Source of the DNA: Embleya sp040605455
GTDB taxonomy: Bacteria > Actinomycetota > Actinomycetes > Streptomycetales > Streptomycetaceae
NCBI RefSeq assembly: GCF_040605455.1
Contig: NZ_JBEXCV010000043.1
Location: forward strand, 1 to 58,618
DNA: 58,618 nucleotides
Reading direction: 5' to 3'
The stretch's first letter is position 1. Every line of letters starts with the position of its first letter. The position numbers and the translations under genes were made by a program. The notes beneath the pieces are model-generated. The model ran no database searches, was not told the origin of the DNA, and was given only the letters and a program-made list of their open reading frames with translations. Of the stretch, positions 41,646 to 50,162 are shown piece by piece.

Positions 41646-42014
41646 TACACGGTCGGCATGTCCGCTCTGCCCGAGTACGACGGCGGCCGTCTGGCGGGTG
41701 AGGGCGGCGTCGTGGTGGTGACGTTCAACTACCGGGTGGGCCTGGAGGGTTTCGGGCAGTTCGACGGGGCGCCGGCCAACCGGGGTCTGCTCGATCAGGT
41801 CGCCGCGTTGGAGTGGGTGCGCGACAACATCCGGGCCTTCGGCGGCGATCCGGAACGGGTGACGGTCTTCGGTCAGTCGGCGGGTGCCGGGTCGGTGGCC
41901 GCGCTGTTGGCGATGCCGCGTGCGGTCGGGCTGTTCGGCCGGGCCGTTGCGCAGAGAGCGGTGCTGCGCTTGTCCGGCCGACCCCGATTCCGGTCCGGGG
42001 GTCGCGGCCGATGA
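41646..42014 (+). pseudogene. 3' part of the interrupted carboxylesterase, itself truncated
   Basis: The frame continues the esterase after the TACAC copy: YTVGMSALPEYDGGRLAGEGGVVVVTFNYRVGLEGFG, then LEWVRDNIRAFGGDPERVTVFGQSAGAGSVAALLAMP, which holds the nucleophile Ser in GQSAG. Similarity stops after GLFGRAVAQ, about residue 225 of the restored protein. The last 280 or so residues, with the Glu and His of the triad, are missing, and the frame ends at 42014. So the gene was already broken or was lost on this side too. It overlaps the acetyltransferase start (ATGA). Confidence 0.85.
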
Positions 42015-42499
42015 AGAATGAGCGCATGGAACTGCGTGGGGACAAGGTCGTGTTGCGGTCGGTCACGGATGAGGATCGAGAGGTCCTCGACACGATCGTC
42101 GCGGAGCCGGAAGTCGCGGCTTGGTGGTCGCCGCCGGACGACTACGAAGACATGGCGGCCGTCGTTTTCCGGGGTGAGGTCATCGGCGCCGTCCAGTTCG
42201 ACGAGGAGACCGACCCCGAGTTCCGCCGTGCCGGCATCGACCTCTTCCTGACGGCGAAGCACCACGGCAAGGGTTTGGGCGCCGACACGGTGCGCACCCT
42301 GGCCCGTTGGCTGGTGCAGGAACGCGGCCATCACCGGCTGACCATCGATCCGGCCGCGGCCAACACCGCGGCGATCCGCTGCTATGGCAAGGTCGGGTTC
42401 AAGCCGGTGGGCATCATGCGGCAGTACTGGCGCAACCACCGCACGGGCGTCTGGCAGGACGGCCTGCTGATGGACCTGCTCGCGGACGAACTGGCCTGA
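42011..42499 (+). CDS. GNAT acetyltransferase, aminoglycoside 6'-N-acetyltransferase-like
   Basis: A 162-residue GNAT protein. MELRGDKVVLRSVTDEDREVLDTIVAEPEVAAWW, FDEETDPEFRRAGIDLFL, HHGKGLGADTVRTLARWLVQERGHHRLTID and IRCYGKVGFKPVGIMRQYWR follow the AAC(6')-type pattern, with the acetyl-CoA loop at GKGLGA. Members acetylate amino groups on aminoglycosides or on cellular substrates; resistance is not shown by sequence. ATG at 42011 or 42026. Confidence 0.85.
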   Translation: MKNERMELRGDKVVLRSVTDEDREVLDTIVAEPEVAAWWSPPDDYEDMAAVVFRGEVIGAVQFDEETDPEFRRAGIDLFLTAKHHGKGLGADTVRTLARWLVQERGHHRLTIDPAAANTAAIRCYGKVGFKPVGIMRQYWRNHRTGVWQDGLLMDLLADELA

Positions 42500-42889
42500 C
42501 ACGGGGCCGGCCGACGCGCCGGACCCCCCGCCCGGCCCCGCGCGTGAGTGGTCTCGAACCGTAAGGCATCTCTACCCCGAAGAGCCCGGCCTGTCACCAG
42601 GGGTGAAACGACGCAGGGGTGAAACGGCGCGAAGGTGGACACACGACGCCGGAGGGCGAACGCAAAGAACGGAGGGACCCGATGCGTCAACGGCCGACCA
42701 ACTCGGCCAACCGACCCGCCTGCCTGCGGCGGCCGGAGCCGGCTCGCGGAGGCCGCGGCATGCGGACGCTCGAACGCTGAGCACCGGCTCTGCCACGCTC
42801 ACCCGTTCATCTCGCTCGTCCGGTTCAACCTGCGCGTCTCGTTCAGCCTGTTCGTCCCGCCCATTCCGTACAGACAGAAGGAAGACCTG
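42500..42889. other. Intergenic region with a 16-bp tandem duplication
   Basis: No gene recognised. AGGGGTGAAACGACGC (42599-42614) is followed at once by AGGGGTGAAACGGCGC (42615-42630). The AAGGAAG ribosome site of the aldo-keto reductase ends near 42884. Confidence 0.6.
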
Positions 42890-43741
42890 ATGCGGAACGT
42901 CACCCTGAACAACGGCGTCGAGATGCCGATCCTGGGCTTCGGCGTGTACCAGATCCCGCCGGAGCAGACCGAGCAAGCCGTCTCCGAGGCGCTGGCCGCC
43001 GGATACCGGCTGCTCGACACCGCCGCCGCCTACGGCAACGAGGAAGCCGTCGGCCGCGCCATCAGGAACAGCGGCATCCCGCGCGAGGAACTGTTCGTCA
43101 CCACCAAGCTGTGGGTCCAGGACGCGCCGGCGCAGGAGAACACCCGGCGAGCCTTCGAGACGTCCCTGACCAAGCTCGGCCTGGACTACCTCGACCTGTA
43201 CCTGATGCACCAGCCCTACGGCGACGTCTACGGCCAGTGGCGTGCCCTGGAAGACCTTACTCGCGAGAGCCGGGCCAAGGCGATCGGCGTCGCCAACTTC
43301 CATGCCGACCGGCTGGTCGACCTCATCGTCAACAACGACGTCGTGCCTGCGGTCAACCAGATCGAGACCCACCCGTTCTTCCAGCGCACCGCCGACCAGG
43401 AGCTCATGCGTGTGCACGGAGTGCAGATCCAGTCGTGGGGCGGCTTCGCCGAAGGCAGGAACAACCTGTTCACGCACCCGCTCCTGAGCGAGATCGCCGA
43501 GAAGCACGGCAAGTCCGTGGCGCAGGTCGTGCTGCGCTGGTTGACCCAGCGTGACGTCGTCGCGATCCCCAAGTCGGTGCGCGCCAAGCGGATGGCGGAG
43601 AACATCGACGTGTTCGACTTCGAGCTCACCGACGACCAGATGGCAGCCATCGCCACCCTGGACACCGGGGCCTCGCTGTTCTTCGACCACCGCGACCCGG
43701 AGATGGTCACCTGGCTCGCCAAGCGGCGCCTGGATGCCTGA
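42890..43741 (+). CDS. Aldo/keto reductase
   Basis: A 283-residue NADPH-dependent reductase of the 2,5-diketo-D-gluconate reductase-like group. The catalytic tetrad is visible: Asp in LLDTAAAYGNE, Tyr in AAYGNE, Lys in TTKLW, and His in LYLMHQP; cofactor-binding IPKSVRAKRMAENIDVFDFEL is near the C-terminus. GWGGF replaces the more common WSPL segment, as in some close paralogues. The good AAGGAAG site fixes the ATG at 42890. Natural carbonyl substrate unknown. Confidence 0.92.
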   Translation: MRNVTLNNGVEMPILGFGVYQIPPEQTEQAVSEALAAGYRLLDTAAAYGNEEAVGRAIRNSGIPREELFVTTKLWVQDAPAQENTRRAFETSLTKLGLDYLDLYLMHQPYGDVYGQWRALEDLTRESRAKAIGVANFHADRLVDLIVNNDVVPAVNQIETHPFFQRTADQELMRVHGVQIQSWGGFAEGRNNLFTHPLLSEIAEKHGKSVAQVVLRWLTQRDVVAIPKSVRAKRMAENIDVFDFELTDDQMAAIATLDTGASLFFDHRDPEMVTWLAKRRLDA

Positions 43742-44104
43742 GCCCGGCGCCGGCGGTAGGAAATAGGGCCGGGCGGCCGAGGTATGGGTCGAGCGGGACG
43801 GCATCGGGCTGATAGCGCCCGAAAGGCAACAACCCATGCAATGCCGCCATGCGGCAGGCGATGGCGGCGGGCGTACCGGTCGGCCCGATCGTGGTCGGCT
43901 ACAACGCCCACCTGGCGGAGCGTGCCGTGCCGAGCGCCCGGCCGACGGTCGGGCGCTCGATACCGCAGTGGCCGTGGCGCGCCGGGTTGCAAACACCGCT
44001 CTGCCACTCTGTGAGGGGCCGCCCGTGTCGGCCCGGAGACCCCATGAACACTGCACCAGGGGCAATCTCATCGGGGCGCCCGAAGACGACCGGGAGGGGA
44101 GGGC
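43742..44104. other. Intergenic region with a weak plus-strand coding trace
   Basis: No gene called. A stretch from about 43849 (MRQAMAAGVPVGPIVVGYNAHLAE...) looks coding for roughly 35 codons and may be a small gene fragment. Confidence 0.35.
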
Positions 44105-44719
44105 TCAGGGCCGGGCGGCAGCGTCGAGGGCATGTTCCTTGAGGAATGCGCCCGCGTGAGCTGCGGCTTCTTCCGTCGTGGCGTAGTACGTTCCATCGCC
44201 GGTGGCACCGGATGTTCCGTCGGCGCCCTTGCCGGTCCACTTCCAGCCGCCGGATGGCACATGCACCAATTCGGCGGTCCCTCCGAAGAGTTCAAGGCTG
44301 CTCGTGTGTGCCGTCGGGGGCGCCGTGCGGTTGACGGCGTCGGGCCATTTCTTGCGGGCGCCCTGCCGGGTGATGCCCCACACGGCCCCCAACTGCTCGT
44401 ACCTTGCGCCGTAGGAACCGGCGGTGGCTGCGGCGTTCGCCGTCAGGCGCTTGACCTCCGCGTCCACCACCTTCCACGCGGCAAGGACGGACAGGGTCAC
44501 ATCGACGGAATCCGCGTCCCACATAGGTGCGGCGGGAAGCCGGGTCTCTCGGGAGCGAATCGCCGCGGCCAGTGGATTCAAGGCGTCGTCGGCAAAGTGC
44601 CGGTGGTCGGCGTACCGGCACGAGCGCCGACCGCGCCGCCACCGTCGCGTCCTGCCACCGGTCGAGCCGAACCCTCGTTGCCGAGGGCTTCGGCCCGATG
44701 TACGGGGCGAGCCCCACAC
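44105..44719 (-). CDS. Conserved hypothetical protein, 5' end uncertain
   Basis: The well-supported part begins near YADHRHFADDALNPLAAAIRSRETRLP and continues SVLAAWKVVDAEVKRLTANAAATAGSYGARYEQLGAVWGITRQGARKKWPDAV, the last part a helix-turn-helix-like segment found in several Streptomyces proteins. It ends GTYYATTEEAAAHAGAFLKEHA. The N-terminal 35 codons are Arg-rich and doubtful: either the start lies inside (ATG at 44524 gives 139 residues) or there is a frameshift near 44610. Function unknown. Confidence 0.6.
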   Translation of the reverse strand: MWGSPRTSGRSPRQRGFGSTGGRTRRWRRGRRSCRYADHRHFADDALNPLAAAIRSRETRLPAAPMWDADSVDVTLSVLAAWKVVDAEVKRLTANAAATAGSYGARYEQLGAVWGITRQGARKKWPDAVNRTAPPTAHTSSLELFGGTAELVHVPSGGWKWTGKGADGTSGATGDGTYYATTEEAAAHAGAFLKEHALDAAARP

Positions 44720-44726
44720 TTCACGG

Positions 44727-45206
44727 TCAACCCGCCGCCTTCTTCACGAGCTCGGCGATCCGTGCCTCGTCAGCGGTGGTGAGTTCCTTGAGGGCGTAGG
44801 AAGTCGGCCACATCGCGCCGTCGTCGAGGTTCGCCTGGTCGCTGAAGCCCAAGGTCGCGTACCTCGCGTTGAACTTCTGCGCGCTCTGGAAGAAACAGAG
44901 GACCTTGCCGTCCCTGGCGTACGCGGGCATGCCGTACCACAGCTTCGGCGCGAGGTCCGGTGCGCTCGCCTTGATCACGGCGTGCAGCCGTTCGGCCATG
45001 ACCCGGTCGGAATCCTGCATCTCGGCGATCTTCGCGACGACGGCGGCTTCCGCCTCCGCCGCCTTGGCCGCCTTCGATCCGCCGCGCGCGGACGCCTTCA
45101 GTTCCTTGGCGTGTTCCTTCATCGCGGCGCGTTCCTCGGCCGTGAATCCCTCGAACGACTTCTCGGTCGCGGTGGCGCGTGCGGCGGTCTTCTTGGTGCT
45201 GCTCAT
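44727..45206 (-). CDS. DUF1801 family protein
   Basis: A 159-residue protein. A Lys/Ala-rich N-terminal third, with long helical charged stretches (AKELKASARGGSKAAKAAEAEAAVVAKI), precedes the DUF1801 core HAVIKASAPDLAPKLWYGMPAYARDGKVLCFFQSAQKFNARYATLGF. DUF1801 includes proteins described as iron-chaperone-like. Start at 45206 (MSSTKK). Confidence 0.85.
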   Translation of the reverse strand: MSSTKKTAARATATEKSFEGFTAEERAAMKEHAKELKASARGGSKAAKAAEAEAAVVAKIAEMQDSDRVMAERLHAVIKASAPDLAPKLWYGMPAYARDGKVLCFFQSAQKFNARYATLGFSDQANLDDGAMWPTSYALKELTTADEARIAELVKKAAG

Positions 45207-45316
45207 GGCGGGTTCCTGTCGGTAGGTCCGGATGATGTCCGGCGGTCCGGCGGTCTGGCGGTGATCGACCCGTACGGGCCGTTACCCAGGAAGTGTCGGA
45301 GTCGTACCTGCGCCCG

Positions 45317-45625
45317 TCATCCCCGCGCGCCGGCGATCTGGCGGGTCGTGGCGTTGAGTCGGTTGAACAGGTTGGTGACGCTGATCATCAGGACGATCGC
45401 GGCCAGCTGCTTTTCGTCGAAGTAGGTGGCGGCAGCGTCCCAGACCTCGTCGCTCACCGGGTCGGGCAGGTCGGCCGGCCGCGTCGCGGCCTCGGCAAGT
45501 GCGAGCGCCGCGCGCTCGCCGGGGCTGAAGTACGGGGCCTCCCGCCACGCGGCGACCGCTGCCAGCCGCTCAGTGCTCACTCCGGCCTCGAGGGCCGTCC
45601 TGGCGCCGGCGTCCACACACGCCGC
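45317..45625 (-). pseudogene. Truncated AhpD-like (carboxymuconolactone decarboxylase) gene
   Basis: The frame from about 45625 down encodes AACVDAGARTALEAG...VAAWREAPYFSPGERAALALAEAATR...NLFNRLNATTRQIAG, the C-terminal two thirds of an AhpD-like protein. The N-terminal 45 residues, the start, and the first Cys of the CxxC motif are missing. The break falls exactly where an AfsR-type fragment begins on the other strand. Confidence 0.78.
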
Positions 45626-46575
45626 TGGCCCCGCGGCTGGCTGCGGCCCGGCTGCGGCACCGGCCGGGCTGGACCGTGGGCGTCCTGGTCGACCGGCTGT
45701 CGCGGGGAGCCGGCGAGTTCGACGCGGTGTTCGCCATGTCGGTGCGGCAGTTGCCCGGGTCTGAGGCCCGCCTGTTCCGGATGCTGGGCCTGCTGCCCGG
45801 GTCGTCCTTCGACGAGTACGTGGTCGCGGTCGTGGCGGATGTACCCGTGGACAGCGCCCGGGCGGCGCTCGAAGACCTGCTCGACGCGCACCTGGTCCAG
45901 CAGCCGACCGTGGGCCGCTACCGGCTGCACGACCTGGTGCGCGAGCACGCGCGCCGGGCCGTTGCGCAGCAGGACTCGGCGATCGTTCGAGAACGCGCGC
46001 TGGGCCGGATGCTCGACTACTACGTGCACGCCACCGCCGCCGCCGACGAGGCGATGGCATTCCTGGCGCCCGGCCGGCCGGTCTCCGCAGGGCGACCTCC
46101 GGCCGAACTACCCCGATTCGCGGACAAGAACGCGGCCTTCGTCTGGCTCCTTGCGGAGTACGAGAACCTGCCGGCCGCCTTCGAGATCGCGGACGCCACC
46201 GGGGCCGACGTGCACGCGTGCGAACTGCCGCGCTTCATGCGGGCCTACTTCGCGCGACGCTGTGGCACGACGCACCTCAACCACCTCTTCGAGCGCTCGC
46301 TGGCCGCCGCGCAGCGCCTGGACGATCCGCTGCACCTGGCCGAGGCGCACAGCGACCTGGGATTCGCGCGCTACAACGCGGGCCGGATGGCCGAGGCCGA
46401 CGCCGCGTACGAGGCCGCGGAACCACCGCTGTCCCGGTCCGGGGCCATCGGGGCGCAGGCCGAACTCGCCATGCGACGCGGCTATCTGAGGTGGGATCAG
46501 GGATACGTCGAGGAGCCGCTCGAACTCTTCCGGACGGCGAGGACGGCGTACGAGGCAGCCGGTTGCCCGACCGGC
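45622..46575 (+). pseudogene. Fragment of an AfsR/SARP-type NB-ARC-TPR regulator
   Basis: From 45622 the plus frame reads PLAPRLAAARLRHRPGWTVGVLVDRL, then FDAVFAMSVRQLPGSEARLFRMLGLLPGSSFD and LVQQPTVGRYRLHDLVREHARRA. This is the NB-ARC end and winged-helix region of large AfsR-like regulators, followed by TPR-like repeats (LAEAHSDLGFARYNAGRMAEADAAYEAAEPPL). The DNA-binding BTAD domain and P-loop are missing upstream, and most TPRs are missing after AYEAAGCPTGAA (about 46575). The open frame runs on to 46695 without likeness. Confidence 0.8.
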
Positions 46576-46787
46576 GCAGCGCAACCGGCGGCCGGGCCGG
46601 CGCCGGGCCGCCGGTTGCGGGTGCAGCGGATCCCGACAAGATGTCGCACCACGCGACTGCCCGAGTATTCGATGCGCCGAGCGGGGGCGGTATGACCGGC
46701 CCGACGTGGTGTGGGCCGCAGCGTTCGGGACGGCGGCTCGCCCAGGCGGGCCGCCGTCGACGTCCGAGCGGCCTCGGACCGCCACCG

Positions 46788-47114
46788 TCAGCGGGTCCTG
46801 CGATGCCTGCCGGTGCCCGGGCCCAGTCCGGTCCGGCGCTCGGGCGACCCGGACCGCACCGACGGGTCGTCGCCGCCGAGTGTCATTTTGTGGGCGTCCG
46901 GGTAGAGCAGGCGGGCGGCCTCGACGTAGTTCGCCACGACCGCGAGCGTGACCCACTGGTATCCGTCCCATTCGAGTACGACGCGCGGCGCCTCACGGTC
47001 GACGTGCGGCGCCCGTGGCGGTCCGACGAGGTGCACCGCCTTGCGTTCGCCAACCGGGCGCAGTCGCATCTCGCGACGAGCGGCCCATCGTTCAAGGGAT
47101 TCGTCTTCGCTCAC
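46788..47114 (-). CDS. DUF6087-like protein
   Basis: A 108-residue protein from the GTG at 47114 (another GTG at 47120). The core ESLERWAARREMRLRPVGERKAVHLVGPPRAPHVDREAPRVVLEWDGYQWVTLAVVANYVEAARLLYP matches the small actinomycete DUF6087 pattern; a basic tail follows. Function unknown. Confidence 0.7.
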   Translation of the reverse strand: MSEDESLERWAARREMRLRPVGERKAVHLVGPPRAPHVDREAPRVVLEWDGYQWVTLAVVANYVEAARLLYPDAHKMTLGGDDPSVRSGSPERRTGLGPGTGRHRRTR

Positions 47115-47333
47115 GTGCACTCCATGACTATTTGCGGCACTTTCGACGAGAACCGTATCCAGGCAGTCGACGTCCCGAGTCCCGATCGGGCGAATTGCGA
47201 CCGGTGGGCGGGATGCGGCGACCGGCGGCACCGCCGCTGGTGACCACTGACGAAGACCCACCGCGGCGACGACGACGGCGCAGATCCGGCGAGCTGCCGC
47301 ACTGCGGTGTCGGCGTACCGGATCTTCGGGCGG

Positions 47334-47726
47334 TCAGTCGGCGGACTCGGCCTTGATGTAGTCGTCGTATTCCCGGGCTGTGAGCAGGTCCGCCGTCTTC
47401 TCGCCCTCGGCGAGGGTGAGCTCGATCATCCATCCGTCGCCGTAGGGGTCGGTGTTGACGTTCTCCGGCGAGTCGTCGAGTTTCGTGTTGACTGCGGTGA
47501 TCGTGCCGGTCAGCGGCATGTAGACCTCGGTCACCGCCTTGACGGACTCCACGGAGCCGAACGCTTCGCTCGCCTCGCGCCGCTCGTCCACAGAGGGCAG
47601 TTCCACGTAGACGACGTCGCCGAGTTGTTTCTGGGCGAAGTCCGTGATCCCGATCGCGACCCGCTCGCCGCCGAGCGATCGCACCCACTCGTGGTCCTTG
47701 GTGTACCTCAGGTCTTCGGGGTTCAC
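47334..47726 (-). CDS. gcvH: Glycine cleavage system H protein
   Basis: A 130-residue lipoyl carrier. It shuttles the aminomethyl group between GcvP, GcvT and the lipoamide dehydrogenase during glycine degradation. YTKDHEWVR begins the fold, and the lipoylated Lys63 lies in ESVKAVTEVYMPLTGTI. GTG start at 47726 with a GGAGG element upstream. No gcvT or gcvP is adjacent, so it is an isolated copy and may serve as lipoate carrier elsewhere. Confidence 0.96.
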   Translation of the reverse strand: MNPEDLRYTKDHEWVRSLGGERVAIGITDFAQKQLGDVVYVELPSVDERREASEAFGSVESVKAVTEVYMPLTGTITAVNTKLDDSPENVNTDPYGDGWMIELTLAEGEKTADLLTAREYDDYIKAESAD

Positions 47727-48105
47727 GGGTACGCCGCCTCCGGGAGATCGTGGCCGAGGTTCCGTCACCCTTCGGCAACCGTCGCCGAGCATGCTATAAA
47801 CGTCCCGAATTCGGTGGGATATTCACCCGAACGGGTGGGTTGCTGCGCTTCGGCGGGTCGTCCACGTCCTCCTTCCGGCTGTTGGTCCATTCGGTGGTGT
47901 TCGTCGGGGGTCGATCGTCACCGCAGCGGTGGAACTCGCGGCCACGCGCTCGCGGGCGGGCTCCAGGGCGGGGTGTCCGGAGGACAAAGTCCGCGAAACG
48001 GCAGAACAGAACTCCTCCGGATTGTGGACGTGATCCGGGCTCGCGGATCTTCAGGTCCCGGATCGGGCGACACACGGCGTCGGTGGCCCCGCGTACGGTC
48101 TGCAC
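47727..48105. other. Intergenic region upstream of gcvH
   Basis: No gene seen. CACCCGAACGGGTG near 47826-47839 is a perfect short palindrome and possible operator. I looked for glycine-riboswitch features on the minus strand and did not find the conserved core. Confidence 0.45.
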
Positions 48106-49509
48106 ATGATCGATCGCAAGCCCTCCTCGTCCTTGATACGCGACTTCGCGACCTGGGAGCCCATGCTGCGGCTCCTGCTTGCCGGCAACGCGGAAAGACA
48201 GGCCGGTCCGTCCGCCCGCGTGGCGGGGCGCATCGGCCTGCACAGTTGGAGTCCGGCCATGCGGAGACCTTCGCCGCCGCGCGGTCGGGCCGCCCAAGTC
48301 GAGGACATGCAGGACGAGTTCGACGCGGTGCGGCGTGTGCAGAGCGCGCTTGCGAACGCCGGTATCGACGACCTCTCGTTTACGGCGGAGATATCTTCGA
48401 CCGGGAAGGCCGTGCTTCACCTGCTCGGCCCCAGTCCCGCCGTGGAGCCCGGTATCGGCACTCCGCACCCGGGGGCGCTCATCCTGGTCGAGGGTGCCCT
48501 TCCCGAGCCCTGGCGCCGCCTTCCCGATCCGGCCCCCGGAGCGGTGCCGGCCCCTTCGGCGGATCCGGCTCTGCTGGAGCGCACGCTCCGCGAGCGGTTG
48601 CCCGACGCCATCGGCGCGACGGAGGAGGAGATCGCCGCTGCGGAAGCGCGTCTCGGCGTCGCGCTGCCCGACGAACTCAAGGTGCTCTACCGGGTGACAC
48701 GGGCGCGGTGGGAGGACTGGGGTGACGACTACGCGGCGGCGGCACGTGTCTACGCGGCCGTGGGCTGCGAACTCTTCTCCTTGGACGACCTGTACGTCGC
48801 CGGTGCGTCGTCCCGCTACTGTCGCTGGGAGTTCGCGGCGATGACGGCGGCCGTCACCGCGCCCGACGCCGCGGTACAGGGCCTGGTCGGGTCGCCCGGA
48901 TGGATCGTCTTCGGGGACAACGGCGGCGGGGACCGGCTCGCGGTCGACCTGACTCCGGGCCCGCGCGGCCATGTCGGACAGATCATCATGCTCGGCCACG
49001 AGGACGACATCGGGGCCGAACTGCTCGCCGACTGCCTCCTCGACCTGGTGGCGGAGCGGCCCAGTGCACGTCGCGGCAACCGTCACGACGACCGCCCGCC
49101 GGCCGTGGCGCGGGTCAACACCGGGAACCTGAGGAGCGTCGAAGCCGCCGCCCACGCCGACTTGGAGGTCCTGTCCATCGGTGTGTGGGACGACGAGCCG
49201 CTCAGCCTCGCTTCCGTCATCGGGCTGCCGCGCCTGAGGACCCTCACGGCCTACCCCGGTACGCTCGCCGACCCGCTCGAGATCGCGGAGCTGACCGGCC
49301 TGGAGTTCCTGGAACTCGGGCCGCAGGAGTGGCGCGTCCTCCTCGACGCCGGAGCCGTCCCACGCGGCCTGTCGGCCGCTGCAATCGAAGTGCGCGGCAA
49401 TCAGGATCCCTTGCCCATCGTGGCCATCGCCAATGAACTCCTGGCCCTGTGGGACCGGCCCCGGATCATCCAAACCGTTTGCGAAGGCGAACTCGGCCCC
49501 GTCGGGTAG
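48106..49509 (+). CDS. SMI1/KNR4 (SUKH) domain protein with repeat-like C-terminus
   Basis: A 467-residue protein. After an N-terminal 150 residues that I cannot assign, the SUKH core ATEEEIAAAEARLGVALPDELKVLYRVTRARWEDWG starts near residue 167 and continues through SPGWIVFGDNGGGDRLAVDLTPG. The last 130 residues (SVEAAAHADLEVLSIGVWDDEPLSLASVIGLPRLRTL...LTGLEFLELG) look leucine-rich-repeat-like. SUKH proteins are immunity proteins against polymorphic toxins or broader contact proteins. No toxin gene is adjacent. Confidence 0.82.
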   Translation: MIDRKPSSSLIRDFATWEPMLRLLLAGNAERQAGPSARVAGRIGLHSWSPAMRRPSPPRGRAAQVEDMQDEFDAVRRVQSALANAGIDDLSFTAEISSTGKAVLHLLGPSPAVEPGIGTPHPGALILVEGALPEPWRRLPDPAPGAVPAPSADPALLERTLRERLPDAIGATEEEIAAAEARLGVALPDELKVLYRVTRARWEDWGDDYAAAARVYAAVGCELFSLDDLYVAGASSRYCRWEFAAMTAAVTAPDAAVQGLVGSPGWIVFGDNGGGDRLAVDLTPGPRGHVGQIIMLGHEDDIGAELLADCLLDLVAERPSARRGNRHDDRPPAVARVNTGNLRSVEAAAHADLEVLSIGVWDDEPLSLASVIGLPRLRTLTAYPGTLADPLEIAELTGLEFLELGPQEWRVLLDAGAVPRGLSAAAIEVRGNQDPLPIVAIANELLALWDRPRIIQTVCEGELGPVG

Positions 49510-49701
49510 CCGGAGGGGCGCAGGACGGGTCGCGCACGGGACCACGCCTTCCACCGGAGTCGCCGACCGACCGCCGCGGGCTCGACGCTTGTGATCCGGC
49601 GGCAAATATGCTGCTCAGCCTCGGACTTCTCGTGAGCTCCCGCGAGCTTCTCCCGAGTTGTCACACGATTCGTGGCATCGGCGATTGGGCAGGTGGCGAG
49701 T

Positions 49702-49923
49702 ATGGCTTTGTTCAAGCGAAGGATCGCCGGTCAGGCGGGCGAGTGGTATTACTGCCTGAAGCACGGCACGGTCGAAGAAGGCCCCGAGTGTCGGGCCGCC
49801 GACCGTCTCGGTCCGTACGAGACTCGCGAGGCAGCCGCTCACGCGATGGACACGGCACGAGAGCGCGAAGCGGAATGGCGGGAGGACCCGCGTTGGAACG
49901 ACGACGGGGGAGCGGACCGCTAG
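49702..49923 (+). CDS. Small conserved actinomycete protein
   Basis: A 73-residue protein, MALFKRRIAGQAGEWYYCLKHGTVEEGPECRAADRLGPYETREAAAHAMDTAREREAEWREDPRWNDD. The pattern (WYYCLKH, EEGPEC, GPYE, DPRWNDD) is common in Streptomyces; the function is unknown. ATG at 49702 with AGGTGG upstream; an earlier ATG at 49672 has no good site. Confidence 0.82.
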   Translation: MALFKRRIAGQAGEWYYCLKHGTVEEGPECRAADRLGPYETREAAAHAMDTAREREAEWREDPRWNDDGGADR

Positions 49924-49976
49924 GGCGTGTCTGCGGCATCCCGCCGAGCACCCCGATGCCCGGCATCTGTTTGGCG

Positions 49977-50085
49977 GCCTCCCCGCTGCGCTCATCCGCC
50001 CTGCGGGCTTCCCGCTGCGCTCGCCGCGCCGGGTGGTTCCCCGGGGGTCCCCACTGCGCTCGCCGCCCCGGGGAGACAACCGAAT
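49977..50085. repeat. Short repeats with CTGCGCTC core
   Basis: CCGCTGCGCTC near 49983, CCGCTGCGCTCGCCG near 50010 and CCACTGCGCTCGCCG near 50048 are separated by GC-rich hairpin-forming runs (GGGGTCCCC, CCCGGGGAG). This looks like a terminator or small repeat family after the preceding gene. Confidence 0.5.
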
Positions 50086-50162
50086 AGAACCACTATGCGG
50101 ATGTTGCCCGGCGGGCCAACTCGCCGCCCCCGACTTGCGGGTCGGTACGCAGGACCAGGTCC

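Noticed and set aside
42599..42630. Insertion-sequence end or second transposon
   Set aside because: Only a 16-bp tandem duplication; no inverted ends or transposase.
47727..47860. Glycine riboswitch upstream of gcvH
   Set aside because: The conserved aptamer core was not found on the minus strand.
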